Position numbers and translations under genes: made by a program. Of a stretch of 64,000 nt of DNA, positions 33,633 to 45,356 are shown in pieces. The DNA is taken from NCBI GenBank assembly GCA_013396655.1, contig WBMV01006433.1, positions 244,823 through 308,822 of the forward strand, read 5' to 3'. The notes below the pieces were generated by a model. That model did not search any database. It saw only the letters and a list, made by a program, of their open reading frames with translations, and was not told the DNA's origin. Numbering within the stretch: the first letter of the stretch is position 1; each line of letters opens with the position of its first letter. The DNA comes from Campylorhamphus procurvoides (lineage: Eukaryota > Chordata > Aves > Passeriformes > Dendrocolaptidae).

Positions 33633-36528
33633 GATATGTCTTTATCCACAAGCATGCAGTGCACACAGACATGACCACATGTCTGTCCATTGCCCCTTTG
33701 CTAAGTGCAGCCCAGCAACATGTTACAGCTTGTTGCCCCTGATACCCTTGGATGGTCAAGGCTCAGCCTGTTGGGGAAACTGATTGTCCAAATCAATTAA
33801 AAGGCTGAGAGCGCAAGGACAGAATGACAGCAAAGACTGTAAAACACATTTTTACAGCTGGCTTCCATTCCCGTTGATCTCCAAGTCTCCAGGTGTGGTG
33901 CAAATCTGGAAGGGCACAGTCCCATAGTGCTGTGACCCCTCTTGTGTTTGACACGTCCATCATGACCTGCTGATGGCTGGCAGTGGCACACCACCATGGC
34001 ATGGGCAGCACAAGCCACAGCCTGTTCTCCAGCAGGAGATAACAATTCAGAAGTTTTTATTGGCCAAACCATTGCAGCTCTCTCCCTCCACCCAGTCTCC
34101 CATATCAGATGGACCATTAAATGCTCTATTATACACAAGGTTGCACTGGTACTGAATGCTTCCCAATCACAAATACCAACATGGACAGACTGTTTTATAC
34201 TTGCTAAGGAAAAAATATTTTCCTCTCATTTATCCAGTCTGTGAACGAGCACTAACACCGCTGAAACCTGTCACGTAACATCTTGCAGTAACTGAGATCC
34301 AAACGGGCTTGGGATCTCAAAAGGGGTAGTTTAGGGGCACAAAAAAACTCTAAAGCTAAGCAAAAGCCTAATGGGAGAGGCAGGGGAAAAATAAAACACC
34401 TACCTGCAGGCCATAAGAAATATTTCTCACAGGAAATTAAAACTCATAAGTCATGCATGCCCACCTAAGCCCATGCCAGGAAGAAGAAATAAAAGACTAG
34501 GGAAAGGGAGGGAAGCAGAGAAGGGAAGCAGCTGTAGCAGGAACAGTATTCAATAACCAATGGTTTGGACTCAGGTTTTCAAGCCTTAGGACATTAGCTG
34601 ATGTGGAAAGGGATGGGAAGGCAGCATTGTGGCGAGGCTTCAGCAGTTAGAGCTTGTGCCAACACTGTGGACCTCTGCAAAACCCTCATGATGGGTGATC
34701 TCCTGGGTCACTATCTCCTCTTTCACTTGGATACCCTGGGCCACATCTTGCACACAGAGCAATGGAGAATGCTATCAGAGCCCAAATCACAGGGCAGGGG
34801 AGAGGAAGAAAGAGCCCTTGGTTTACAGATTCTCTTGGCTGTGGCTGTGGACCCCCTGTAAAAAGAGAGAGGAGCTGGTGATGGTAACAGTCAGCAGAAG
34901 GAGAGGTTCAAGGGAAAACAGCAGAAAGGACAGAGGCCAAAATCATGAAGAAGACTCACAGTGCATGAGTAGGGTTCTGCAGGAGGGCATGGAAAGGGAG
35001 GGGAGGGCTGTGAGGAAAACTGACCCACTGAGCTGCAGGGGAGGGCATTTTGTATGGCCAGTCAATGGGCTGCCCAGAGGAAAGATGCTCACATGCCTTA
35101 TAAAGGCCAAAGGAAGTTTCCCCAGGGGAAACCCCTGCTTCTTCCTGCAATCTTTCCCACTAGGGTTTTTAATAGTTTTCTCCATTTTTCATTCATTTTT
35201 TAAGATCATCCCGAAGGCCTCCCATTTCTTACCAACACCACATTACCACCAGCTCACAAGACAAGGGCTTTAGTGCTGACCTCTGTCTGAGCCTGACAAA
35301 AGGCAGAGGTGCCTTTGCCCAGCTGCTGCTGCTTCTCCAGGAGAGTGGGGAAAACCAAGCCTTGCAAGGAACAGCCCTGTTAGGACAAGCAGTCACTCCA
35401 TGGGACAGGTACATCAGGTCTGCACCTCTTTTATTCATCTTTTTTGGAGGCAGCCATTCTAGGCAGCCCTGGACTAACTGCAGGGAAGATGGATATCCTC
35501 TCTGGGTGGCCCAGCCCAGCCAAGACTGACTTACCATCTTTTCTCTGTTTCCTTTGAAATCTTATAGTCTGCAAAAAACACTTCTAAACTTTCTTGTTGA
35601 TGGCTGTCTTTTTGTCTCAAATGTGCTGCCTGTCACTGAAGCTCTCAGAGGAGAATCACACTGCTGTGAAGAGGAAAAGGAGGGGTACTAGCATGGCTAT
35701 TGTAAGGAAAAAGGAAAAAATACACTAATTGCTTTTGGGTTTTCTATTTTTCTAACTGTCTGATCATTTATTTAATCTCCTGTTCACTTCCTATTTTTTC
35801 CATGTATTTTTCCTCTGTGATTGTTTGGGGTTTTTTCCCCTCACAGACCTCCTCATCCTTATAGCACACCTACTCCCTTGGGCCTCAGCCAGAGGAAAGG
35901 GAATTACATACACCTTTGCATTGCTTCTGACAATATTCATATCTACACAGCACTTCTCAAGATTAAGGGTGAAAGCTCTGCCCAAATCACAGCAACTGCT
36001 AAACCTCAAAAGGGGACAGAGGAGGCATCATTTCTGCTGATCCTGAAACAGCCAATTTCATCAGACTTCTCACAGAGAGAGCTTTTCTTTTTTTTCCTGC
36101 AAACTTAAAAACAGGTAAGATAGTGCACTGGAGTCCCCCAAGGCTGATGTTTATTCCTCTGACAAAGCAGGTTGGGGTTAGACAGCAACAGACACAAGTG
36201 TGTGGTCTAATTCTGGTCTGATAACACTGTAGTCTTCTGCACCAGAAAAGACATCCCTAAAGATGCTCTGTCTTCACATTCATCCCAGCCCTGGTTAGAT
36301 GGGACAGCAAAGTGTGGCTCTCAGGCTCAGCCAGAACCTAAACTGTGCTAAACACTGCTATTAATGACTGTAGTTTTCACAGTGTGGAAACATGAGTCTA
36401 AGGGAAACAACCATGGAAGAACTGAGCTATTTCACACAGGCTCGCAAAGCTTTGCATTCAGGTGGAAGTGTCTGGCTGGACTGTTCTGGCCCCAGCACCT
36501 TCCATAAAAAGTCTGTCATAATCTGGAG
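33633..36528. other. Non-coding stretch
   Basis: It contains a 192-codon plus-strand open frame (34695-35273) with a basic, Ser/Arg-rich and then hydrophobic composition and no family resemblance. I regard it as chance. No repeats recognised. Confidence 0.45.
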
Positions 36529-36576
36529 ACTTAAACTATCTGAAGCCCTTAAACCATCTGAAGACCTTAAACCAAC
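36529..36576. repeat. Three-copy 18-bp minisatellite
   Basis: The phrase ttaaac(t/c)atctgaagcc/acc recurs about every 18 bases two and a half times, with one or two differences between copies. In frame it would encode a repeated Leu-Lys-Pro-Ser-Glu-type motif, but the surrounding 71-codon frame has no other support. Confidence 0.75.
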
Positions 36577-37013
36577 TCTCCATATGAATATCTGTATGGG
36601 GGTGTGACTGCAGGCACTGCTCGGGATAGAGTGGCTTTTGATGAATAGGGAGTCCTTCCATTAAACAGGTACAGGAAAAATACAGCCAGCAAAAGATTTT
36701 TAAATATTTTCTCTGAATATTCCTGATAAATTTTTTCTGACTTACTGGCAAGGGGGGATATGTCTCATTCAGAGCAACAAGGAGTATCTACATGCAGCAC
36801 TCATATTGAGGGCAAGTGTCTGACACAGAACTGTCCTTGAGCTCCTCTATCAGCATTACTCACTCATCCACACCAGAGAACTAAAAAGAAATAAAAAAGG
36901 TTATTTTGCCTATGCTTTGGAAAATGCTTGAATAAAACAGAATTTGTTTTTCTATTTAAGAAAAAAAGAGACCACATCCCATGGACTCCAAGACAACATT
37001 CTAAGGCAGGACC

Positions 37014-37253
37014 TCAAGAAGAAATAAGGTCTTTGTTCTTAAGCTGGTGAGCTGGACTCAGGCAGCTGAGATTCACAAAGCAGGCCAGTGCACCCAAGCA
37101 AACTGCAAATGTTAGCAGCAAGTTTGCTGACTGATGGGATTCACAGCCCTGAGTTACAGACTTCACCACATCCACGTAGCTCACAGGGATGAAGAGAGAG
37201 AAGTGAGAGAAGAAAGCTAGTGCCAGCAGCAATCTAGCAGGCTGGGCACTCAT
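37014..37253 (-). other. Small open frame with two hydrophobic segments, unassigned
   Basis: On the minus strand, an ATG at 37253-37251 opens a 79-codon frame. A stretch like RLLLALAFFSHFSLFIPVSY (about residues 7-26) could be a signal peptide or first membrane helix. A second hydrophobic stretch, LLLTFAVCLGALACFVNLSC, follows at about residues 45-64. Third codon positions look G/C-rich in the middle part. An in-frame stop lies directly before the ATG, but that stop ends in AG (ctcagtcctag), so it might be a weak splice acceptor. I do not recognise the protein and found no partner exon. A chance frame is the leading alternative. Confidence 0.15.
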
Positions 37254-40159
37254 CTAGGACTGAGACCACTGGCATCCAGTTTCCAGTCTGAAAACTAGTT
37301 AAGGCTGATACACAAGTGCTTTGATTTTTTGGCCTGAGAAAATCCAGGCTTGAGTGCACGAAAGCCCAGATGTCACCAGATTCACCTAGTAGAGACAGGC
37401 CAAAGTCTCTCAAGGAAGAAATAGGACACTTTCTGACAGCCTCCAAGAACACCCTTCCAGGGAGGATATGGGATAAAACACAAGAGAGCACCTTATGTTG
37501 GCAAAAACAAGGTACAACACATCCTGAAAGCCAAGTCACTACAAGAAAGATGGGAGAAAGCTGATTGAGTAGAAAAGGGTAGGAATACTTACAGCCCTGG
37601 GCACATGTCTAGCCATAAGACATGTTTGGGATATTACCAGCACAAACCTACTGTGGGTCTCCGAGAAAAACAGAGGTGTGAGGTTAATATGCATGAGCCT
37701 ATTCATTCTGCATTGACTATGTCCTCCTAGCAAATAGCCAGCAAAACAAATAGAAGAACAGTAAAACCAAAGGTGGTATATCACATACACTTATTTTTAA
37801 ACATGGGAAGAATCTGAAATTTCTTATCTGAAAGTAATATTTAAAAATAAAGTATTGTCTGACTTCATCATCACAACTATATATTTTATGCAGGAGTTGC
37901 CACAGTGGGAAAGATTCAAGCTCCAGCCTGTTCAATATCCAGAGGCTTCATTATGTGCACATTATGAGTATTAGTCTAGTCTTGGCTCTGATTTTTTACT
38001 TTCATGGCTTTCTGCATGGAGAACACCTTAAAATTTCTAATTTTCCCAGGGTTGAGGTAATTTTTTGTACCCTGTGGGATTTACCTTAAACATGGCTCAG
38101 TGTCTTGAGGGGTTTTTTACCTTACTATATCTCAGCTTGGCATTAGCCAGAACTCGTCTCAGTACAAACTGTATTTTATTATGTATTTTTGTTGCTAACT
38201 AATTAGGAGTGCAGCTGTAAATAAGAGATATGGGGCTCACTCTGCCAGATTAGTAGTAGGCCAAATAGCACTTTGTCAGCAGCCTGAAGCTTGTGTCTAA
38301 AAGGCTGAAAAGAAGATGCAATAAACTTCTGTCCTCTTCTTTTATAGGAAAGTGAGGCCTAAATGGGTGTCAGATCTCTCCATTCAGCTCAGATGTTTTG
38401 ACCTGAACAGCCTTCTGTTCTCAGGAAAAGAGAAACTGGCCTCTGGGTATCAAAATGTCTGGGGTTGTCAGGGACTTGACCATGAGTAGGATGGACTAGG
38501 AACCTGTTATGGGTCCAGCTGGGGCTGGAGGAAAGATTTCTTCATCCGGGCTGGAGCAGGATGGGGAACAGAGGGACCACTCACCAAGAGAAGAAAATGT
38601 GGTCCATTTCTCCAGACAAAAGCAGTGATGGGAGGGGGCAGATCCTGAAGGCAGCAAGTTGGATAGGCAACCTTGGAGCCAGCTATAATTTTTAATAACA
38701 AATTTTATTGAATCAGGCCAACACAGTCATAAATAAGTAACTAACAGCTGTCCTGATGGAGAGGTTTTTTACTGAGGATGGAAGATGGCAACAGGATCTG
38801 CCAGGACCAGCTCAAACTCATGCAATCATCTTCAAAAGTAGAGAGATGATCATTAAGAGGAATAAGTGGTCTTCGGTCAAGCCAGAAGGCCTACTCCCAC
38901 TAAAGTCAGTGCATACTTCTTTTCACTTAATCCTCTTTACCCCTTCACCCATAGGCCCAGTGAAAGGCTAGGCATTCAATATGGTCCTGTTGACATCATG
39001 CTTGAATGGGAAGAGAGTTTGCATTACACCCCATACAGGGGCAAGACTAAGACCTTTGTGTGAATAAGAGCTGCAGGATCAAGCCCTACAGACCCCAGCT
39101 GGCACATCCCATTCCTGGGTCGCAGGAGCAGAAGCCTTAACTCTTGCAGGAGTACCTTGCTGTGTTTTCTAAAAACCTCAGCAAAATGCTCAGGGACAAG
39201 ACTTTGGAAATAGGAAACAGTACTGGAGAGAAGGAGGGGATATTTAATTTTTTTCCTAGAGTTATTTATTTTTTCATAACACAAATAGTCAGGACTGTTT
39301 TATAGACTATTTCTTCCCCTAAGCAATGACATGCTACATCACCTGCATCAGAGCACTGAACTCTTCTGAAAAGAGGCACTATATCAGAAAGTACAAATGT
39401 GCTCCACCTGTCACAAAATGAGACATGTAAACCACCTGCATTAAACTAGAGGGCAATAAACCAGGACACAACTCTGCTGGGCTTTGAATGGCTCAGCAGA
39501 GAGTGCTTATGGTCTTTTTGGGCAGGTCTGTCTCCAAAGGGAGAGTGGGCGGGCTCTTAGTCCCAGAACACTGAAAGCAGGCATAATATCAGTAAAGACA
39601 ACACCCTCTCACACCTCTTGCCAGGCCCAGGTATATGCTAGACCAAAGCAGAACATTTATCTTAAGTTGCCAAAATCAGATTGTTACTTCAAATGGCCTT
39701 TTCTCATGCTTGTTCCATTGCTGGCAGGTGAAATCAGGCTCTGGGCACCAGGATAAAGTAAGCTGTGAGCCAGAGGACACCCAGCATCAATATCATGGCT
39801 CAGCCATAGGTCTCACACCTGGGACAGCAAGCAGGTCACCAGCCATAGTGAAGTGAAGTTCAAGAAGGCCCTGTAAAATCTCTGTTGGCCCTGAAACAGG
39901 GCAACAGTGTTCTCTTTCCCCCAGAGATCTTCCTTTACTCCCAACTCTTTTGCTACACACAACCACCTAAAGAAGCTCCTATTGCAATTTGCACAAATTA
40001 TCACACAAAGAACTGAAAGCCCTGTGGCTTGGAAATCTCATGGATATGTCTGTGAGTTGATGGCTTGAACAGTCTGACAGAATAAGAGGAATTTTCTACT
40101 GCAGATATTTAGGCAATATTTGTACCAAAAGGTACTGGTTCAGAAGTGACTTGTCCCCT
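37254..40159. other. Non-coding stretch
   Basis: No exon or repeat family recognised on either strand. Confidence 0.45.
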
Positions 40160-40198
40160 GGAAAACTACAGAGGACAAGTAGTTTTCCTTGTCCTCTG
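40160..40198. repeat. Interleaved double inverted repeat (A-B-A'-B')
   Basis: Block A (ggaaaacta, 40160-40168) and block B (cagaggacaa, 40169-40178) are followed, after one base, by the exact inverse of A (40180-40188) and the exact inverse of B (40189-40198). As RNA this is a pseudoknot-type topology. As DNA it looks like the footprint of a local template switch. A related phrase, acttgtcccctgg, lies just upstream at 40149. Confidence 0.95.
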
Positions 40199-43100
40199 TA
40201 AAGGAGAAGAAAATTCAGAAATGGAGACTTTCATGGAAATTGGTCTTTCTTCTGTCCTTTAAACACACCTGTCCAAGATGAGGTGCCTGCCACCCTACAA
40301 AGGCCACCCAGCCTGGTATGGTTGGAGCCAACATAAAATGTCATTTCTCTAGCATGGCCAGCCACTCCTCCCAAACACTCATTCTGGATGGATCCACTCT
40401 CAAACTTGTGAATTAATTTTCACACATTTGTGTTATTTTAAACAGGATCTTCAACTCTGTTTAGGAGAAGAGGAAAAGCAGTAAGAGAGGTCATCTTCCC
40501 CCCTACCTTTGCCCTTTAACAGAACCACACTGTAGTGTCAGCACTCTCATTACAATATCTCAGTATCAGACAATTGGAAGCTTGGAAGAAAAATGGCCAG
40601 CTGTTGACAGGCCAAATGTGAACGCCTGCTGAACTCCATTATCCTCCACCTTCAGGACAGAATTGGCATCTAAATCTGCCTTCACCAAACCAAGCTGTGC
40701 TTGGGGAAAGGGCAGCTGCAGCGGTGGCACAGGGGTGAGGGAGAAAATTGCAAACCTGCACTGATTGCAGAATGCAGCTTTACAGGCTGTGTCCATTTAC
40801 AGTTTTGGTGGCTAAACACACAGTGACACATCCTTGCAATGGCTTTCCATGCTCTGGAAATGCGTTGTCCTCTTTCAGTGCACTTTGCAAGGGGGTCAGC
40901 CATGCCTTGAAACCCCTATTGTGGTGTCAGGATTTCATCTGCAGCGACAGCAGCTGTGTGAATTTTATTAGGAAAGGTTTTCAGTCTTTAATAGTTTCCA
41001 CTGAAAGAATAAAAAAAAATAAGCAAAAGAAAACAACAATGCTGTGAAGTGGTTTGCTGCATTCATGTTCTGCAGACCATATGCACACATGCTGGCAGGC
41101 AGCATGGCAGGCGGGACTTTACTCATGACGTGGGTTGTGGTCAACAAAGGAAGCTAAAAAAGGAACTTGGGGTTTCTATTAATCGAATGGGGGTGGAGGG
41201 GGGAGGGATATATGAGTTTACAGGAATCTAGGATGTATTGCTGCAGATTTACATACAGCACAGGAGATGTGTGCCTCAGAGATCACCCGGAACAAGCAGC
41301 TTCCAAGAAATGTTGAAGGTCCATGCTGCTGTTGCTCAACAATTTCAAGGCAAACATGGAAGAACCACACTTGCCTTCTTGCCCCTCTGGGGTGTTTCAG
41401 GTATCAGACACGGTTTCCCCAAAAAGAAACAAAGCTAAAATCAACAACTTGTACGTTGACAGCACAGAGCAATGGGGCTATGTCTCCACATGTGGCAGGG
41501 ATTCTACATGCCCAGCTCCCTGACTGAGGGGTGTCCTGATGCCTCAAATGTCTCAAGAGCTGAAAGAACAGAGAAATCATGGAGCTCATTCCCTGGTTTA
41601 AGGAATGTCTTTCATCTCTCTCCACAAGAAACAGACTTTTCTTTAGGTACTAAGAAGACAGTCCATGGGGTTTTCCTGTATATAAACATTTCATCATAAG
41701 AACTTCCTCCTAACCTTCTCGTTGGGGTTAATAGTTATCTCACTAATAGCAGGGAGAAAACAGCATAATTACTCTTGGAGATCACTGTGTTTGGAGACTG
41801 ATTTCTCTGTTTGGAACAGCCACCATACTTTATAGCCCCAAATTCTCCTCTTTGGAAATCCCCCTGGGTTGTCCTGAATTTGCTGGAGAAAAAACCCAGT
41901 ACTGCTGTTTCCAAGAGCTAATGCCACTTTCTGCAAGCTCCTCATGCCCCCTGAGCAACACAGCACTTCCTCCTCCATACGAAAATGTCAGTCACCACTT
42001 CTCACAGCAATTTTGTGGTTCAGCCCAAACAAACTAATTGCTTTCTTAGTGAGCCTGGAGGAGTTTTTCTTCCTTTTTTTCTTTCTTCTTGTTAAGAGAT
42101 CATTTGATGCGATTGTTCACCTCAAGAAGGAGTCCAGCTCCAAGAATAAATGCTGTCAGGTAAAGCTAATCCTGAAGCTGATCAAAGTGATGTCAAATTT
42201 GGAATCCGTATCAGCTACACTCATCCTTTGTACTGTGATATGAGTCAGATCCATGAGTTATGTTACAGATTTCACCACCCCTCAGGCTTGCCACTGCCAA
42301 AACACAACATGAGAATTATTTATTTCCCTCTGCAATGATCTTATAATCTTCATCTCTAAGGGATCTTAAAATAACTGTGAAGGGCCAAAAATGGTCAACA
42401 ATGCAAAATTCTCACATCATTTGGGTTTGGGACTGCTTAAGGGCTAGGGATCATACAAAACAACAGAGAAACCAAAGAATCTGTCCTCATGAGTTCAATC
42501 TCAGGTTGCCCAAGGGATCAGCTTGTCTCACCAAATCCACTAGAACGTCAGCATCTTGAACACTACACCCTCAAACCCAAACTCAGCCTCTTACCTCTTA
42601 GGGTCTCAGCTGGGGTTAGGTTGAAGAGAGTCTTAATGAAGAAACACTTATTCCTCCATCCCTACAGTTTCAGGCTGTACGGATCCAGTATTCTGGTTTT
42701 TCCTTTTTTTTCTCTAATAATATGTGAAACCAAAGCCCAGGAAACCAGAGTTATTTCAGAAGAACATACCAACAGCTTCCCCTACAAAATTAGAGAAGAC
42801 CACTACCTCTTTCTATGAGTGCCTGTTAGGGGAAATGGTTGGCTTATTGTCATGTACAAAGAATTAAAACCTCATTCCCCAAGGATGGAGAGGGCAGAAC
42901 ATTACTCATGACACTGCAAATCCAGAAGAGTGACCTACCTAACACTGACTGCTTTACTGTGTATGCTTTCCTTTGCTGCAAATGATTATGTCACACCACA
43001 AGTCACTGGTACAGGTGTTTTATACCAATGTCCTGGCCAACCTCCAATAATTACATTCACTCTACCTAAATTTCCTCTGCAGATTCAGCCAAGCACGTTC

Positions 43101-45089
43101 ACTAGGTCTCCTTTGCCAACGTGTTCTTTTGTGCAGTGTGGAGCAGCTGCCATACTCACCAGAAGCAGCTGCACTGAAATGCAAGAAAATCAAATTGCCT
43201 TACAGGACTCTGAGACTGAAAAGTGGGATCAGAACCTTCAAAGCAAGAGGTGATTTTGAAATGCAAGACACTGAGATCTCCGCCCCTCCACCATGTTCCT
43301 TCTCTACTCAATATACCAAATGGCTTGATGAGTGCTGAACCCAGGCAGGTTCCTGTCAGCTGAGTCAGAGAAAGGGCTGGAAAGCATGGGGGATAGGACC
43401 AGGATGGAGAAGTACCAAGGGATGGACTCTTCACTGGTGGGGACCAGAGATTTTTAGGTCTGAGCTGCCATGGGTGGGAGGAGGAGTACCAGAAGAGACA
43501 GTGATTTTTAACAATCAGCTTGGGAAAACACTATGATTTTAACAGCCAATTCTACAAAACAGGTCTGAAGTGCCTTTAGCACAGCCAAAGACCTAATACC
43601 ATCCAAGCTGTCCTTGACCCTGTTCTGCATTTAAAATGAATTCCAGGGAGCATTATAATCTGGTCAAAGCAGAACAGAACTAGATTTAGGAGAGAGCAAC
43701 TAAGGTGACTGCCCAGGGCACAAAACTAGAGAGGAGCCCCCCCTAATCCACATCAGACAGCAGCAAAAGTCAGCCCCTCCAAGGGGGGATGGAAGAGGTG
43801 ACCCAGAGACCCAGAGTTTAATGCTGACTGTGCAGAAAGAGAAGCAGGACTGGGTCAACATAAGCAAGAGAGGCGTGGAACAAAGACCCCACACAGGATA
43901 ACAGTCAGGTGACTTAAACATTTACAGGCTCACTGTAAATGCAAGCGGGGGGTGAGGAGAAGTCAAGTTTTATGCAAGAAGGCTGTAAATTTCCTGTTCA
44001 AATCTGTACATCAGGTTTCCCAGAAGCAAAGCCACTGCTTTCAAAGCGGTCCAGACTGGTGTACAGGGCAGTGTCTCGGCGATTGCAATCTGGTGCTCTG
44101 GGGCTGGTTTTGTGTTTGCAGGCACCACAGATGGTGTCAGCCCAAGATTAGTGTGAGCAACTCTGATTGAACATAACCACTTTTTAAAACCTCATAGCAT
44201 CATAGCACACCCATGTTTTCCTGGACACATCCCATCAAAAAGCCACTGGAGAGGGTGAGAGGGCCATGGTGACCTCCTAGCTGACTGAGATCCATGATGT
44301 TCTCTACTGAACAACACCTCCCTAGAGACATAGAAATCTTGCTTCAAAACAAGCTCTGGGATCACAGTGAGATAGGGGAGCACTGAGAGCTGTGAGCAAA
44401 AGTGAAGACATCCTGGTTTCAGTTCCAGCCACAAGAACTGGGTGAACCTAAACCTGACCCAAATTACACGAAGGTATTTGCATCACAATGAAAACACGTT
44501 GCTACTGCAACATGGGTGGTTGATGCCCTGCCTCCCCTGCCCCACCGCCTCCCCACTTTTCTGGAAGAAGGATTTCTATAGCACAAGGTTTTTGCTTAAC
44601 CCACTACTTCCTCATTTTGCCCCAACTACTTCTCCTTCCAGGGCTGTAGGCACTCAGCCCAAGCCTACTGGTCCAGGATCCCAGCCCTGAGAAGAAATGA
44701 AGGTCTCCAGTTGCCTACTTCCACTGTCACTGCAAGAGAGAGGGAAGGGGAAACTAAGGAGGAAACTACTCTTTCCAATTAGCCAGCAATGTAAACTGGC
44801 CAGCCGACAAGGGAGAGTATGAACAGCCTACAGGGAAAAAGGGCATCACCCCTTTTGCAAGAGCTGGAAGCACGGCTGCAAAAACTGGCTAACCCCAATC
44901 ACCTTCCCGGAAAGTTTGGCACCTTGTTCAGAGCAGCTTGTAAATGCATCAGCTACACACTCCCCACATTCCCGGCTTCCTCCCTCCCTCCCTACAGACA
45001 ATCTTCTAGTTCTGTTAATTTGCTACTTCCTATGTAAAAGCCTTTTCTTCTTGCATTCTCCCCTTTCTCCAGAAAAAAAATTCTAGGTT
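40199..45089. other. Non-coding stretch of 4.9 kb
   Basis: No supported exon. A G-rich run with quadruplex potential lies at 41189-41207 (GGGGG, GG, GGGGGG and GGG with one-base loops). Open frames are under 110 codons and featureless. Confidence 0.45.
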
Positions 45090-45175
45090 AGGATTCCCAA
45101 ACCTGGTCTCCTGGGTTCTCTTGGCATGCACTTAACCTCTCTGTCCTTCAAGGACTTGTCACCATGACCTTCTGG
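45090..45175 (+). repeat. MIR-like ancient SINE fragment
   Basis: The phrases cctgggttct and gcacttaacctctctgtcc, in that order and close together, match the middle of MIR (cctgggttctagtccc, then tcacttaacctctctgtgcc). The intervening part is deleted. It is diverged and short. Confidence 0.5.
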
Positions 45176-45340
45176 GAAAAAAAAAGTAACTTCATTATCT
45201 TTCTTTTCTATATATAACACTTCACTGTGTTACCCCCACCAAGAAAGAAAGAAAAGAAATACTCAAAAATACAGTGCTTTCAGCAGTATATGAAACAAAA
45301 TTCTTCCACAAACCTTATCTCAGCAAAAGTACATTCATTG

Positions 45341-45356
45341 TGAAACTGCAGTTTCA
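45341..45356. repeat. Perfect 16-bp palindrome
   Basis: tgaaactgcagtttca is identical to its own inverse complement. It contains paired GAAAC/GTTTC half sites of the kind bound by interferon-regulatory factors. It is a sequence pattern only, with no nearby gene to regulate. Confidence 0.9.

Noticed and set aside
34695..35273. 192-codon plus-strand open frame
   Set aside because: Composition changes abruptly along it and it resembles no family. It is overlapped by minus-strand frames.
43985..44020. tRNA-like B box (gttcaaatc)
   Set aside because: No matching A box or cloverleaf arms at the right distance.
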